Below, piece after piece: positions 25,176 through 34,818 of a stretch of DNA of 64,000 bases. The position numbers and the translations under genes are program-made. The stretch is from NCBI GenBank assembly GCA_022845955.1, contig AP025576.1, positions 3,224,001-3,288,000 on the forward strand. Reading direction: 5' to 3'. The DNA comes from Lachnospiraceae bacterium (GTDB lineage: Bacteria > Bacillota > Clostridia > Lachnospirales > Lachnospiraceae). Positions within the stretch are counted from its first letter, which is position 1. Each line of letters starts with the position of its first letter. Under the pieces are notes generated by a model. It ran no database searches. It had not been told where the DNA came from and was given only the letters and a program-made list of their open reading frames with translations.

Positions 25176-25220
25176 AAATGGTGTCAAAATGGTGTCAGTA
25201 GTAGAAACAAAATGGTGTCA
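25176..25220 (+). repeat. Three direct repeats AAATGGTGTCA at the mosaic border
   Basis: Copies at 25176-25186, 25187-25197 (directly abutting) and 25210-25220. Clustered short direct repeats like these often mark a transposase or recombinase binding end. They lie between the native metA and the second ligA and may be a relic of the left border of acquired DNA. No transposase is next to them. Confidence 0.5.
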
Positions 25221-25268
25221 AATAATTGCTTTATTTGACGGAAAAATACGATAGAGAGTTAACTTAAG

Positions 25269-25310
25269 AGACCACTGTAAATCAGATATATGTTTTCAGT
25301 GGTCTTCTTA
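25269..25310 (+). terminator. Terminator before second ligA copy
   Basis: AGACCACTG (25269-25277) pairs with CAGTGGTCT (25297-25305), followed by TCTTA. Likely ends transcription from the metA side. Confidence 0.55.
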
Positions 25311-25382
25311 TATGGGTTTTACTGATGTAATTATACAGCATATTTTTATGCGATAAGAGTGATAAATAGTAAAGGAGGCTAT

Positions 25383-26924
25383 ATGGAACAAAATAATATT
25401 TTAAGAATGAAGGAACTGATCATAAAACTTTTAGAAGCGTCCCGGGCATATTATGCCGAGGACAGGGAGATCATGAGCAATTATGAGTACGACCGCCTCT
25501 ATGATGAACTGGAGGCACTGGAAAAGGAAACCGGAACCGTGCTGGCGGGAAGTCCGACCATCACCGTGGGTTATGAGGCGGTGGACGAGCTTCCCAAGGA
25601 ACGTCATGAGAGGCCCATGCTTTCTCTGGGAAAGACGAAGAGCAGGGAGGAGCTTCGGGACTGGCTGGGAAACCAAAAAGGGCTTCTTTCCTGGAAGCTG
25701 GATGGGCTGACCGTGGTGCTTACCTATCGGGACGGAACGCTGTTCAAGGCGGTCACTCGGGGAAACGGGGAGATCGGAGAGGTGATTACACCTAATGCGA
25801 AGGTATTCGTGAACATTCCTCTTGTCATTCCCTTTAAAGGCGAGCTGGTGCTTCGAGGCGAAGCAGTCATAAGCTATGCGGATTTTGAAAAGATAAATGA
25901 GAAAATTGAAGATGTAGATGCACGCTATAAAAACCCGAGAAACCTCTGCTCTGGTTCCGTGCGCCAGCTTTCCAGCGAGATCACAGCGCAGCGGAACGTG
26001 CGCTTTTATGCTTTTGCGCTGGTTTCAGCGCGGGACACTGCCGAAGCGGATTCTCAGTTTCGTCAGGAAACTCCGGATTTTGGAAATTCAAAAAAGAAGC
26101 AGTTCGAATTTCTTGCCGCACAGGGCTTTGATGTGGTGGAGTACCGGGAGGTGGACACGCAGAACGTGGAAGAGGCCGTCTCTGATTTTGAGGATCGCAT
26201 CCGGACCTTCCCCATCCCTTCCGACGGCTTGGTGCTCATTTATGATGATATCGCTTATGGGCTTTCCCTGGGCACTACGGCAAAGTTTCCTCGGGATTCC
26301 ATCGCTTTCAAGTGGGAGGATGAAACGGCAGAAACCACCCTGCTTGAAATGGAGTGGAGCGCCAGCCGGACCGGTTTGATCAACCCGGTCGCCATCTTTG
26401 AGCCTGTACAGCTGGAGGGCACCACCGTAAGCCGGGCCAGCGTCCATAACGTGAGCATAGTGAAAAGTCTGGAGCTGGGAATCGGAGACAGGATCACTGT
26501 TTTTAAGGCGAACATGATCATTCCCCAGATCGCGGAAAACCTGACCAGAAGCGGCACCCTTCCCATTCCGGATACCTGCCCGGTCTGCGGGGGAAATGCG
26601 GAGATCCGGCAGGTGAACGACGTGCAGTCCCTCTACTGTACCAATCCGGACTGCGACGCCAAGAAGGTAAAGGCATTTTCTCTGTTCGTCAGCCGGGACG
26701 CGCTGAATATTGACGGACTTTCCGAAGCCACGCTGGAGAAATTTCTCGGCAGAGGCTTCCTTCACCGCTTTGCAGATCTGTTCCATCTGGACCGTTACCG
26801 GGATGAGATCATCGCCATGGAGGGCTTCGGAGAAAAGTCATGGCAGAACGCAACGTGGGCGGCCAGCCCTATTGGAGCTGGTACGGCTTTACCTCCCGCG
26901 TGGAGTGGTGCGCCTGCTTTGTGA
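25383..26924 (+). pseudogene. Second NAD-dependent DNA ligase gene, 3'-truncated and fused to foreign DNA
   Basis: ATG 25383 (MEQNNILRMKEL) sits after AAAGGAGG. About 490 residues align closely with the native LigA at 22203, including the KLDG adenylation site and the zinc finger CPVCGG ... CTNPDCDAKK. After GFGEKS (about 26840) the ligase sequence stops and the frame runs on as unrelated residues to 26924. The helix-hairpin-helix and BRCT parts are missing, so a working ligase is unlikely. The silent-site differences from the native copy point to acquisition from another Clostridia strain rather than recent duplication. Confidence 0.85.
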
Positions 26925-27256
26925 GCTGGTGCGCCAACGAGTGCGGCTATATCGAGAACGGCATTATTCCCAAATTCGCAGGCTGCGTGAACGGCGTCCA
27001 ATGGTTCAAGGATCGGGGACAATGGGCTGACAACAGCATAGAACCGACACCGGGTATGATTATCTTCTTTGATTGGGATTCCCCGAATGGTTCTTCCGGC
27101 CCCCAGGACGGACAGTCCGACCATGTGGGCATCGTGGAAAAATGCGAAAACGGCATTGTCTATACCGTTGAGGGCAATTCCGGCGATAGCTGCCGTCAGA
27201 GGCAGTATTCTGTGGGCTATTATGAAATCCTTGGTTATGGTATTCCCGCCTATTAA
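26840..27256 (+). pseudogene. CHAP-domain cell wall hydrolase, 5'-truncated
   Basis: From about 26852 the reading frame gives NVGGQPYWSWYGFTSRVEWC, the typical start of the CHAP catalytic region, with Cys in WCACFVSWCANECGY, the His in SDHVGIVEKCENG and VEGNSGD. The C terminus is complete. The N-terminal part, normally with signal or lysozyme-like domains, is missing, and the start ATG 26840 is created by the junction with the ligase remnant. Such hydrolases are usual parts of conjugative transposons. No ribosome site precedes it. Confidence 0.8.
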
Positions 27257-27258
27257 AC

Positions 27259-27290
27259 AAGATGCCGTCCTTCCGGGCGGCATCTTACTA
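27259..27290 (+). terminator. Terminator after CHAP remnant
   Basis: A 13-position stem, AAGATGCCGTCC against GGGCGGCATCTT with one wobble, closed by a TTCC loop and followed by ACTA. A strong hairpin with a weak T-tail. Confidence 0.6.
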
Positions 27291-27444
27291 CATACGAATT
27301 TCCTTCGTATTTGTTCCTTTCTACTTTGCAAACATCCATATAAATTCTATCTGAAGATTGTCTCCAAAAAACTTTTGCGTGATGACTTGTAATCGGCGGA
27401 CTTTTTATTAACTATATAAAAATAGCGATTTCGTGTAAATTCTA

Positions 27445-27473
27445 TTGCGTATTAGAAGAAAAAATGATATAAT
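27445..27473 (+). promoter_or_regulatory. Promoter of XRE/TetR gene pair
   Basis: TTGCGT (27445-27450), 17-bp spacer, perfect TATAAT (27468-27473), about 33 bp before the XRE gene. Confidence 0.55.
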
Positions 27474-27506
27474 ATATATCATGACACAACACTGTGGGGT
27501 GGAAAA

Positions 27507-27731
27507 ATGGATAATGCAACGCTTAGCCTTTCTTATAACAGCCTTTGGAAACTGTTGATTGACCGTAAATTGAAGAAAAAAGATTTACAGAATATGGCAC
27601 ATCTCAGTTCGTCCGTGATTGCTAAAATGGGAAAAGATCAGCCGGTCCATCTGGATACGATTGTAAAAATATGTGTTGCCCTTCAATGTGATATTTCAGA
27701 TGTCGTTACACTGTGTAATAAGGAGGCGTAA
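27507..27731 (+). CDS. XRE-type helix-turn-helix regulator (YozG-like)
   Basis: 74 aa. SLWKLLIDRKLKKKDLQNMA, SSSVIAKMGKDQPVHLDTIV and KICVALQCDISDVV form a single Cro/C1-type HTH domain, the normal size for this family. It is 3 bp from the TetR gene that follows, so the two probably share one message. Confidence 0.85.
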   Translation: MDNATLSLSYNSLWKLLIDRKLKKKDLQNMAHLSSSVIAKMGKDQPVHLDTIVKICVALQCDISDVVTLCNKEA

Positions 27732-27734
27732 CGC

Positions 27735-28295
27735 ATGGCCAGTTTTACTAAAAAAGCCATTCGGGATTCATTTGTGAAACTATTGAACGAGAAGCCTTTG
27801 AGCCAAATTACTATTCGGGATATTGTAGATGACTGCGGCGTGAACCGCAATACCTTTTATTACTATTACCAGGACCTGCCGCAATTGGTGGAAAGCATTG
27901 TAGATGAGGATGCGGAGCGGATGATCCGGGAGCATCCAGCGGTAGAATCGCTGGAGGATTGCATCAATGCCGCCCTCAGCTTTGCGTTGGAAAACCGGAA
28001 AGCGGTTATGCACATTTACCACTCCGTCAACCGGGATATCTACGAGCAGTATCAGTGGCGGGTATGCGAGCATGTGGTCACGATTTATGTGGACGGGATC
28101 TTGGCGGGAAGGCAGATTTCTGCGGAAGACCGAAAGGTCATCATAGATTACTTAAAATGCGTCTGCTTCGGTATTATCATCGGCTGGCTGGAAACAGGGA
28201 TGCAGGAAGGAATTCAAACCCGATTCCAACGGATTTACGAATTGAAGCAGGGTGATCTTGAACGTTTGATCGCCCGATGTGAAAAGGAAAAATAA
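27735..28295 (+). CDS. TetR/AcrR family regulator
   Basis: 186 aa behind AAGGAGG. The N-terminal HTH reads ITIRDIVDDCGVNRNTFYYYY, diagnostic for the family; the rest is a helical ligand-binding domain with an aromatic-rich tail typical of the TetR C-terminal group. It may control the hydrolase and oleate hydratase genes downstream, near which similar palindromes occur, but no operator is proven. Confidence 0.88.
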   Translation: MASFTKKAIRDSFVKLLNEKPLSQITIRDIVDDCGVNRNTFYYYYQDLPQLVESIVDEDAERMIREHPAVESLEDCINAALSFALENRKAVMHIYHSVNRDIYEQYQWRVCEHVVTIYVDGILAGRQISAEDRKVIIDYLKCVCFGIIIGWLETGMQEGIQTRFQRIYELKQGDLERLIARCEKEK

Positions 28296-28305
28296 ATTTT
28301 TCAGA

Positions 28306-28370
28306 CAAAAGCGGCCTCTATGCCTAAATTTCAGGCACGGGGGTCGTGCTGTCTGTGGGAAAGATTGAAC
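28306..28370 (+). repeat. Imperfect palindromic repeat, copy A
   Basis: A stem-forming sequence (CTCTATGCCT ... AGGCACGGGGG) followed by TGTCTGTGGGAAAGATTGAA. It shares about two thirds of its bases with copy B at 30213-30276. It lies between the TetR gene and the hydrolase gene. Confidence 0.45.
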
Positions 28371-28443
28371 AGATGGTTTATTATGTGATAGCAAGATTGG
28401 GTGGAGTTTATTAACTCTGCGCTTGAAGTGAAGAGGAGGCAAC

Positions 28444-29349
28444 ATGAGAAACGAAAAAATTCCTTCTGAGTTTGATGGATTGAAACTGGAAGTCGCTATC
28501 GCAACTCCAGTGGAAATTCCTAAAGGAATCATTCAATTTTCCCACGGTATGGCTGAACATAAAGAAAGATATTTTGACTTTATGAATTATCTCACCAATC
28601 ATGGATATGTCTGCGTGATTCACGATCACCGTGGCCATGGAGAAAGTGTGGAAATGGAAGATGACTATGGATTCTTTTACACCGAGAATGAGCAGGCGAT
28701 CATTGATGATCTATATACTGTAACGAAGTATATTAAGAATGAGTACCCCGGCATTCCGTTATATCTGTTTAGTCATAGCATGGGAACTTTGGTTGCGCGC
28801 GGGTTCCTTAAGAGATACGACACTGAGATTGAGAAAATTGTACTATGCGGCCCACCGACATACAATGCCGCGGCAGGACTTGGTTTGTTTATGGCAAAAC
28901 TTTCAAAGCCGTTTTTCAATGAAAAGGCTCCGAATAAGATGCTAAATGCAATGGCTTTTTCGGGCTTTAATTCTGGAAATACGATCCCGAATGGTTGGCT
29001 CTCCGAAAACCAAACCAATGTCGTTCAATACAACAAAGACCCGAAGTGCGGCTTTACCTTTACAACAAATGGATTCATTAACCTTTTTAAACTACAAAAA
29101 GCAGCTTTCGATAAAAGTAATTGGCTAGTGAACAACCCACGTTTGCCAATACTTGTGATTGCTGGTGAGGAAGACCCAGTCATCCGATCCAGAAAGAAAT
29201 TTGAGGAGCTTACAGATTTTTTAAAGGAGCTTGGTTATATAAATATCACAAGCAAGTTGTATAGTCATATGCGCCATGAGATACTCAATGAAACGAAAAG
29301 GATGGATATATATGAGGATGTTGTGCAATTCATTGATGAATTCAGGTAG
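28444..29349 (+). CDS. Alpha/beta hydrolase, lysophospholipase/monoacylglycerol lipase type
   Basis: 301 aa behind GAGGAGG. The oxyanion/early motif is IIQFSHGMAEHKERY, followed by HDHRGHGES; the nucleophile is Ser in SHSMGTLVARG; the acid lies in VIAGEEDPVI and the His in YSHMRHEILNE. The order matches PldB-like serine hydrolases that cleave lysolipids or monoglycerides. The gene is AT-richer than its neighbours. It lies next to a TetR regulator and upstream of oleate hydratase, fitting a fatty acid or lipid theme. Confidence 0.88.
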   Translation: MRNEKIPSEFDGLKLEVAIATPVEIPKGIIQFSHGMAEHKERYFDFMNYLTNHGYVCVIHDHRGHGESVEMEDDYGFFYTENEQAIIDDLYTVTKYIKNEYPGIPLYLFSHSMGTLVARGFLKRYDTEIEKIVLCGPPTYNAAAGLGLFMAKLSKPFFNEKAPNKMLNAMAFSGFNSGNTIPNGWLSENQTNVVQYNKDPKCGFTFTTNGFINLFKLQKAAFDKSNWLVNNPRLPILVIAGEEDPVIRSRKKFEELTDFLKELGYINITSKLYSHMRHEILNETKRMDIYEDVVQFIDEFR

Positions 29350-29380
29350 ACATTCCCATATACACAGGTTTAAGCAGGAT

Positions 29381-29896
29381 TTCGGTCCTGCTTTTATCGT
29401 TCTGGAAGTAAGTGATGATATAATGGTGGAAAATGTTGATAAACAGTGTATCCTTGTTCAGAAAGTAAATGCTCCGTATTCCTTGGAACAAGTGAGCATT
29501 GCTACAAAAGAATGTTTTGTACGTTCATTCAAAGAACAACTTCCTGTTTTCTTTCAGAGCGGTGCAATAGTGCCTTATAGCCGAATTAGGCAACAACGAT
29601 ATACAGAAGCATCATTTGCATTTCTTCCAATTGATATCATGAGTAATATTGATGGAACTATGGAATTGCCAGAAGGTCAGTGTGTTTGCACTTACCATAC
29701 AGGTGATTATTGTTCTATTGGTTGTTCTTATGAGCGATTGTTAGCCTATTGTTCGGATAATAAACTGGACATTATTTCGGACTCTTTTGAGTTTGCTGTC
29801 AATGATTATCTCTCTACAAAAGATGAGAATGAATATATTACGAAAATTATGTTCTATGTAAAAAAAAGCTCAGGAGATCAATCAAATCCCAATTGA
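29381..29896 (+). pseudogene. GyrI-like effector-binding domain remnant (MerR/AraC-type regulator without DNA-binding part)
   Basis: Residues such as VQKVNAPYSLEQVSIATKE, FAFLPIDIMS and CVCTYHTGDYCSIGCSYERL match GyrI-like multidrug-binding domains. The frame is open back to 29276 but overlaps the end of the hydrolase gene, and no HTH precedes it. It is best read as the C-terminal half of a regulator that lost its N terminus. A stand-alone GyrI-like protein starting at a late codon is the alternative. Confidence 0.55.
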
Positions 29897-29971
29897 AATT
29901 TGTTTCAGCCTTTTCATTATTAGGATAAGACGGGAACGGCTTTCTATTTTTCATACTATTTTGAAAATGCT

Positions 29972-30151
29972 ATGGAAATCATGTTAAGAGAAGCGAAGAA
30001 ATCAAATGACATTCCTCGCATACATTACTATGTCAGTACAGTTGGGTTAAATGAAGCGACAATCAGAAAGTATATCCAAGGTCAGGAAAAGTACGATATC
30101 ATGCAGGATAAGTTAAGTGTGAAAGTGTATGAATCCCATTTTACAGGTGGC
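29972..30151 (+). pseudogene. IS200/IS605 TnpA C-terminal remnant
   Basis: The sequence YYVSTVGLNEATIRKYIQGQ and DKLSVKVYESHF resembles the end of TnpA Y1 transposases, including the Tyr-bearing strand and last helix. The HUH part is absent. It is a dead remnant upstream of oleate hydratase and independent of the intact element at 50.1 kb. Confidence 0.6.
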
Positions 30152-30212
30152 GGCGATTTTATTCAGAAAATACAAACTAGGCACCAATCCCCCTCGTGCC
30201 TAAAATTCTGTC

Positions 30213-30276
30213 AAAGATACCCTCAATGTCTGAAGTTCAGGCATCGAGGGTATCTTTGTCCGTAGGAAAGGTCGAA
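30213..30276 (+). repeat. Near-perfect 45-bp palindrome, copy B, upstream of oleate hydratase
   Basis: Arms 30213-30234 and 30236-30257 match at 20 of 22 positions around a single G (central ...CTGAAGTTCAGG...). The flank TTGTCCGTAGGAAAGGTCGAA resembles copy A. A perfect TATAAT lies at 30286-30291, so the palindrome sits where an operator or a terminator of upstream transcription would be. Confidence 0.55.
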
Positions 30277-30346
30277 ACTTCCCGATATAATGGGATCATA
30301 AATCAAGGACGCCAAATAAAGACGCTCAAATAATAAGGAGGAAAAT

Positions 30347-32125
30347 ATGTATTATTCCAGTGGTAACTATGAAGCCTTTGCCCGTCCTAGAAAGCCCGAG
30401 GGCGTGGACAACAAATCCGCCCACATCATCGGCACCGGCCTTGCGGCTCTGACTGCCGCCTGCTATCTGGTTCGTGACGGACAGCTGCAGGGTCAGAACA
30501 TCCACATCTATGAGAAAGACCCCATTCCCGGCGGTGCATGCGATGGCTGGCAGTACCCCGATGTAGGCTATGTCATGCGGGGCGGACGGGAGATGGATAA
30601 CCATTTCGAGGTCATGTGGGATTTGTTCCGCTCCATTCCGTCCATCGAGACGGAAGGGGTCAGTGTTCTGGACGAATACTACTGGCTGAATAAGAAAGAC
30701 CCCAACTACTCCCTCTGCCGGGCAACCGTCAACCAGGGTCAGGATGCCCACACCGACGGCAAGTTCGGTCTGTCCGACAAGGCTGCAATGGAGATCATGA
30801 AGCTGTTCTTCACCCCCGATGAAGACCTGTACGATAAGCGCATCACGGATTTCTTCGATGATGAGGTGCTGAACTCCAATTTCTGGCTCTACTGGCGCAC
30901 CATGTTTGCCTTTGAGAACTGGCACAGCGCTTTGGAAATGAAGCTGTATCTCAAGCGCTATATCCACCATGTGGGCGGTCTGCCGGACTTCAAGGCTCTG
31001 CGGTTCACCCGTTATAACCAGTACGAATCTATGATTCTGCCCATGGTCAAGTATCTGGAAGGCTTCGGTGTCCAGTTCCACTATAACACCAAGGTGGTCA
31101 ATGTGGAGTTCGACATCCAGCCCGGTAAAAAGCAGGCAAAGCGTATTGAGCTGCTGTCTGAGGGCAAACGTCAGTTTGTTGACCTGACGGAAAACGATCT
31201 GGTGTTCATTACCAACGGCGGCTGCGTGGAGAACGCCGCCATGGGTTCCCAGAACACCGTGGCACCCTTCAACCCCGAAATCAAGCCCGGCGGCGGCTGG
31301 GATATGTGGCGCAGAATTGCCGCGCAGGATCCTTCCTTCGGTCATCCCGACAAGTTCTGCCATGATCCTGAGCAGTCCAACTGGATGAGCGCCACCGTCA
31401 CCACACTGGATCAGAAGATCATTCCCTATATCAAGAATATCTGCAAGCGTGACCCCTTTACCGGCGGCGTGGTTACCGGCGGCATCGTGACCGTGAAGGA
31501 TTCCGGCTGGCTCCTGAGCTGGACCATCAACCGTCAGCCCCAGTTCCGGAATCAGCCCAAGGATCAGTGCCTGGTGTGGGTTTACGGCCTGTTCTCCGAC
31601 AAACCCGGCGACTTCGTGAAGAAGCCCATGCGGGAGTGCACCGGTAAGGAAATCTGTATGGAGTGGCTGTACCACATCGGCGTGCCGGTGGGGGAGATCG
31701 AGGAGCTGGCCGAGCACAGCGCCAACACTGTGCCGGTGATGATGCCCTATATTACCGCTTTCTTCATGCCCCGTGCCGCCGGTGACCGTCCTGATGTGGT
31801 GCCCGAGGGTGCTGTGAACTTTGCGTTCCTGGGTCAGTTTGCCGAAACCAAGCGGGATACCATCTTCACCACCGAGTATTCCATGCGTACCGGCATGGAG
31901 GCTGTCTACACCCTGCTGGACATCGACCGTGGTGTGCCCGAGGTCTGGGGCAGCGTCTACGACATCCGTGATCTGCTGAACGCCACCATCCAGCTTCGGG
32001 ACGGCAAGCCCCTGACGGAAATGAACCTGGGTTTCAAGGAGAAAATGGTGGTCAAGAAGCTGCTGGAGAAGATCCGCGGAACAGATATCGAAAAGCTACT
32101 GAAAGAATATCATGTAATTGAGTGA
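30347..32125 (+). CDS. ohyA: Oleate hydratase
   Basis: 592 aa behind AAGGAGG, full length for the myosin-cross-reactive-antigen family. An N-terminal FAD fold (HIIGTGLAALTAACYLVRDG), the family signature PGGACDGWQYPDVGYVMRGG and a NDLVFITNGGCVENA segment are visible, with the conserved Glu-bearing RGGREMDNHFEVMWD. The enzyme adds water to cis-9 double bonds of unsaturated fatty acids, detoxifying host-derived fatty acids. Base use is richer in C-ending codons than the core genes at the left, a sign of transfer. Confidence 0.95.
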   Translation: MYYSSGNYEAFARPRKPEGVDNKSAHIIGTGLAALTAACYLVRDGQLQGQNIHIYEKDPIPGGACDGWQYPDVGYVMRGGREMDNHFEVMWDLFRSIPSIETEGVSVLDEYYWLNKKDPNYSLCRATVNQGQDAHTDGKFGLSDKAAMEIMKLFFTPDEDLYDKRITDFFDDEVLNSNFWLYWRTMFAFENWHSALEMKLYLKRYIHHVGGLPDFKALRFTRYNQYESMILPMVKYLEGFGVQFHYNTKVVNVEFDIQPGKKQAKRIELLSEGKRQFVDLTENDLVFITNGGCVENAAMGSQNTVAPFNPEIKPGGGWDMWRRIAAQDPSFGHPDKFCHDPEQSNWMSATVTTLDQKIIPYIKNICKRDPFTGGVVTGGIVTVKDSGWLLSWTINRQPQFRNQPKDQCLVWVYGLFSDKPGDFVKKPMRECTGKEICMEWLYHIGVPVGEIEELAEHSANTVPVMMPYITAFFMPRAAGDRPDVVPEGAVNFAFLGQFAETKRDTIFTTEYSMRTGMEAVYTLLDIDRGVPEVWGSVYDIRDLLNATIQLRDGKPLTEMNLGFKEKMVVKKLLEKIRGTDIEKLLKEYHVIE

Positions 32126-32181
32126 TAGAAGCTTCACTGCGGGGAGGCGTTGCCTCCCCGCTTATATAAGGAGAGATAAAG

Positions 32182-33552
32182 ATGTCATTTACAAATCAAC
32201 TGAAAAAAGCAACTCTGCGTACTGCTTTTGGCTACTTGGAGAAAAATCCGGAAGAAAATGCTCTGAAACTGATGTCCTGGGTGGATAAGCTGGCTGGCGA
32301 TGGCCCAGACAGTTTCCCAGTCCAGCGCGCGGCAGTCCGTCAAGTGCTGGAAGACCCGCAGAACAACATGTATCAGCTCGTTATGAACATCCTGAAGGAG
32401 ACGGATTCGGAGGTTCTAAAGGCCACCTTTGAAAATTTCTTCCTTAACGCGAATATCATCGGTTGGCCAAAGCAGGAGGAATACCGGAAGAAATATAACT
32501 GCAATATTCCTTGGGCCATTCTGCTTGACCCTACCTCTGCCTGCAACCTGCACTGCACCGGCTGCTGGGCCGCGGAATACGGCAACAAGCTGAACCTGAC
32601 CTTTGACGAGATCGATTCCATTATCACCCAGGGCAAGGAAATGGGCGTATATATGTACATATATACCGGCGGTGAGCCTCTGGTTCGCAAAAAGGACCTG
32701 ATCGCCCTGTGTGAAAAGCACAGCGACTGCCAGTTCCTTTCCTTCACCAACGCCACATTGATCGACGAAGCTTTTGCAAACGAGATGCTCCGGGTGAAGA
32801 ATTTTATCCCTGCCATCAGCGTGGAGGGCTTTGAGTCTGCCACCGATGGCCGCCGGGGCAACGGTACCTACCAGAAAGTGATTCAGGCAATGGCAATCCT
32901 GAAGGAGAAGCATCTGCCCTTCGGCCTGTCCTGCTGCTACACCAGCCAGAATCTGGATTCTATCAGCTCCTATGAATTTATTGATCAGATGATTCAGTGG
33001 GGTGCTCGGTTTGTCTGGTACTTCCACTACATGCCCGTGGGCAATGACGCAGTGCCGGAACTGCTGCCCAATCCTGAGCAGCGGGAATTCATGTATCACC
33101 GGATCCGGGACATCCGGGCTACCAAGCCGATCTTCGCCATGGACTTCCAGAACGATGGCGAGTATGTAGGCGGCTGCATTGCCGGTGGACGGCGGTATCT
33201 GCATATCAACGCCAACGGTGACTGTGATCCCTGCGTGTTTATCCACTATTCCAACGCCAACATCCGGGACATGAGCCTGCTGGATGTGCTGCGCAGCCCC
33301 ATTTTCATGGCCTATCACGATGGGCAGCCCTTTAACGATAACCATCTGCGTCCCTGCCCCATGCTGGAGAATCCGGAAAAGCTGCGGGAAATTGTGAAAG
33401 CTACCGGCGCTCATTCCACAGACCTGCAATCCCCGGAAACGGTGGATCACCTGTGCGATAAATGCGAGGCTTACGCAAAGAACTGGACCCCCACCGCCAC
33501 CGAGTTGTGGAGCTGCAGCTGTGCGAAGAAAAAGGGAGAAGCGGCAAAATGA
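32182..33552 (+). CDS. Radical SAM protein with SPASM-like C-terminal Cys region
   Basis: 456 aa behind AAGGAGAG. The radical SAM cluster is CNLHCTGC (CxxxCxxC, about residue 125-132), with TGGEPL typical of the SAM-binding strand. C-terminal cysteines ([39 protein letters not shown] and WSCSC) could bind auxiliary Fe-S clusters. A helical N-terminal extension of about 110 residues precedes the barrel. The gene overlaps metK by 4 bp (ATGA). Substrate unknown; the oleate hydratase neighbour hints at a lipid-related or membrane role. Confidence 0.85.
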   Translation: MSFTNQLKKATLRTAFGYLEKNPEENALKLMSWVDKLAGDGPDSFPVQRAAVRQVLEDPQNNMYQLVMNILKETDSEVLKATFENFFLNANIIGWPKQEEYRKKYNCNIPWAILLDPTSACNLHCTGCWAAEYGNKLNLTFDEIDSIITQGKEMGVYMYIYTGGEPLVRKKDLIALCEKHSDCQFLSFTNATLIDEAFANEMLRVKNFIPAISVEGFESATDGRRGNGTYQKVIQAMAILKEKHLPFGLSCCYTSQNLDSISSYEFIDQMIQWGARFVWYFHYMPVGNDAVPELLPNPEQREFMYHRIRDIRATKPIFAMDFQNDGEYVGGCIAGGRRYLHINANGDCDPCVFIHYSNANIRDMSLLDVLRSPIFMAYHDGQPFNDNHLRPCPMLENPEKLREIVKATGAHSTDLQSPETVDHLCDKCEAYAKNWTPTATELWSCSCAKKKGEAAK

Positions 33553-34697
33553 CAACCTTCTTTACCTCTGAAAGCGTCACAGCGGGACACCCGGATAAGG
33601 TATGTGACCAGATCGCCGATGCCATTTTGGATGCCCTTTTGGAAAACGATCCCCATTCCCATGTAGCCTGCGAAGTAACTGCCATTCCCAACGGGATCCA
33701 CATTTTCGGCGAGATCACCTCGGCTGCCCGTGTGGACTATGCCGCTATTGCCCGGCAGGTGGTTCGGGATATCGGGTATGTGAAGCACGGCTATGGCTTT
33801 GACGCAGACACCTGCCAAATCACAGTGGATATCCATGAGCAATCCCCCGATATCAACATGGGTGTGGAGAAGACGGATTCTATGGAAAACGGCGCAGGAG
33901 ATCAGGGCATGATGTTTGGTTACGCATGCAAGGAAACGGAAAACCTGATGCCGCTGCCCATTGAGCTTGCCCATGCGCTGACAAAGCGCCTTGCCTTTGT
34001 GCGGCAGGAGGGAATTCTACCCTATCTGCTGCCAGATGGGAAAGCCCAGGTCACTGTGGAGTACCGGGACGGAATCCCGGCACGGGTGGACACTGTTGTA
34101 GTTTCTTCCCAGCATGAGGCGGATGTGTCCATGGAGCAATTGCGGGAGGATATTCTCCGCCATGTCATCCGCCCGGTGATCCCGGAGAGCATGCTGGACA
34201 GGAACACAAAATTCTTTATCAATCCTACAGGCCGTTTCTGCATTGGCGGTCCCGCCGGTGACAGCGGCCTGACGGGCAGGAAGCTGATCGTGGACACCTA
34301 CGGCGGCTACGCCCGGCATGGAGGCGGCGCGTTCTCTGGTAAAGATCCCTCAAAGGTCGACCGAAGTGGTGCGTATATGGCCCGGTACTTGGCGAAGAAT
34401 GTGGTTGCGGCGGGATTGGCGGATCGGTGTGAGATCCAGATCAGTTACGCCATCGGCGTTGCCCAGCCGGTATCCCTCCTGGTAGACACCTTTGGTACGG
34501 GAAAGCTCCCGGCAGACCGGATCCGGGAACTGATTCTTAAAACGGTTGACCTGCGCCCCTCTGCTATCATAGACCGCCTTTCCCTGCGAACACCGTTTTA
34601 CAGACACACCGCAAGCTATGGTCACTTTGGCTCAAATACTGCGGAATTACCTTGGGAACAGACAAACTTGCCGCAGCTTTGGCAGGATATCATCTGA
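33549..34697 (+). CDS. metK: S-adenosylmethionine synthetase
   Basis: ATG 33549 ([20 protein letters not shown]) is chosen because it overlaps the radical SAM stop as ATGA and begins exactly at the conserved N terminus. 382 aa. Motifs include [31 protein letters not shown] and [21 protein letters not shown]. It makes SAM from methionine and ATP. In this position it is probably a second, acquired copy serving the radical SAM enzyme, since the core metK is normally elsewhere. Confidence 0.93.
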   Translation: MTTFFTSESVTAGHPDKVCDQIADAILDALLENDPHSHVACEVTAIPNGIHIFGEITSAARVDYAAIARQVVRDIGYVKHGYGFDADTCQITVDIHEQSPDINMGVEKTDSMENGAGDQGMMFGYACKETENLMPLPIELAHALTKRLAFVRQEGILPYLLPDGKAQVTVEYRDGIPARVDTVVVSSQHEADVSMEQLREDILRHVIRPVIPESMLDRNTKFFINPTGRFCIGGPAGDSGLTGRKLIVDTYGGYARHGGGAFSGKDPSKVDRSGAYMARYLAKNVVAAGLADRCEIQISYAIGVAQPVSLLVDTFGTGKLPADRIRELILKTVDLRPSAIIDRLSLRTPFYRHTASYGHFGSNTAELPWEQTNLPQLWQDII

Positions 34698-34717
34698 TTT
34701 CGTGATAGAAGGTCCTA

Positions 34718-34760
34718 ATAGCCGGATTGCCCCAAGGGTTGCATTGGGCAGTCCGGCTAT
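34718..34760 (+). terminator. Strong hairpin after metK
   Basis: ATAGCCGGATTGCCC and GGGCAGTCCGGCTAT form a 15-position stem with one wobble and a 13-nt loop. The T-run after it is poor (CTGTGTTA), so it may be a terminator of modest strength or a stabilising element. Confidence 0.5.
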
Positions 34761-34818
34761 CTGTGTTATGGAGGGGGGTCAAAGTCCTGTCGGTTTTAAA
34801 TGAAAAGGGGGACTTATT

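Noticed and set aside
25383..26924. Second ligA as a functional backup ligase
   Set aside because: The helix-hairpin-helix and BRCT parts are missing and the C terminus is unrelated sequence.
30326..33555. Long minus-strand frames over oleate hydratase, radical SAM gene and metK
   Set aside because: They mirror well-supported plus-strand genes, with His- and Val-rich shadow composition and no ribosome sites.
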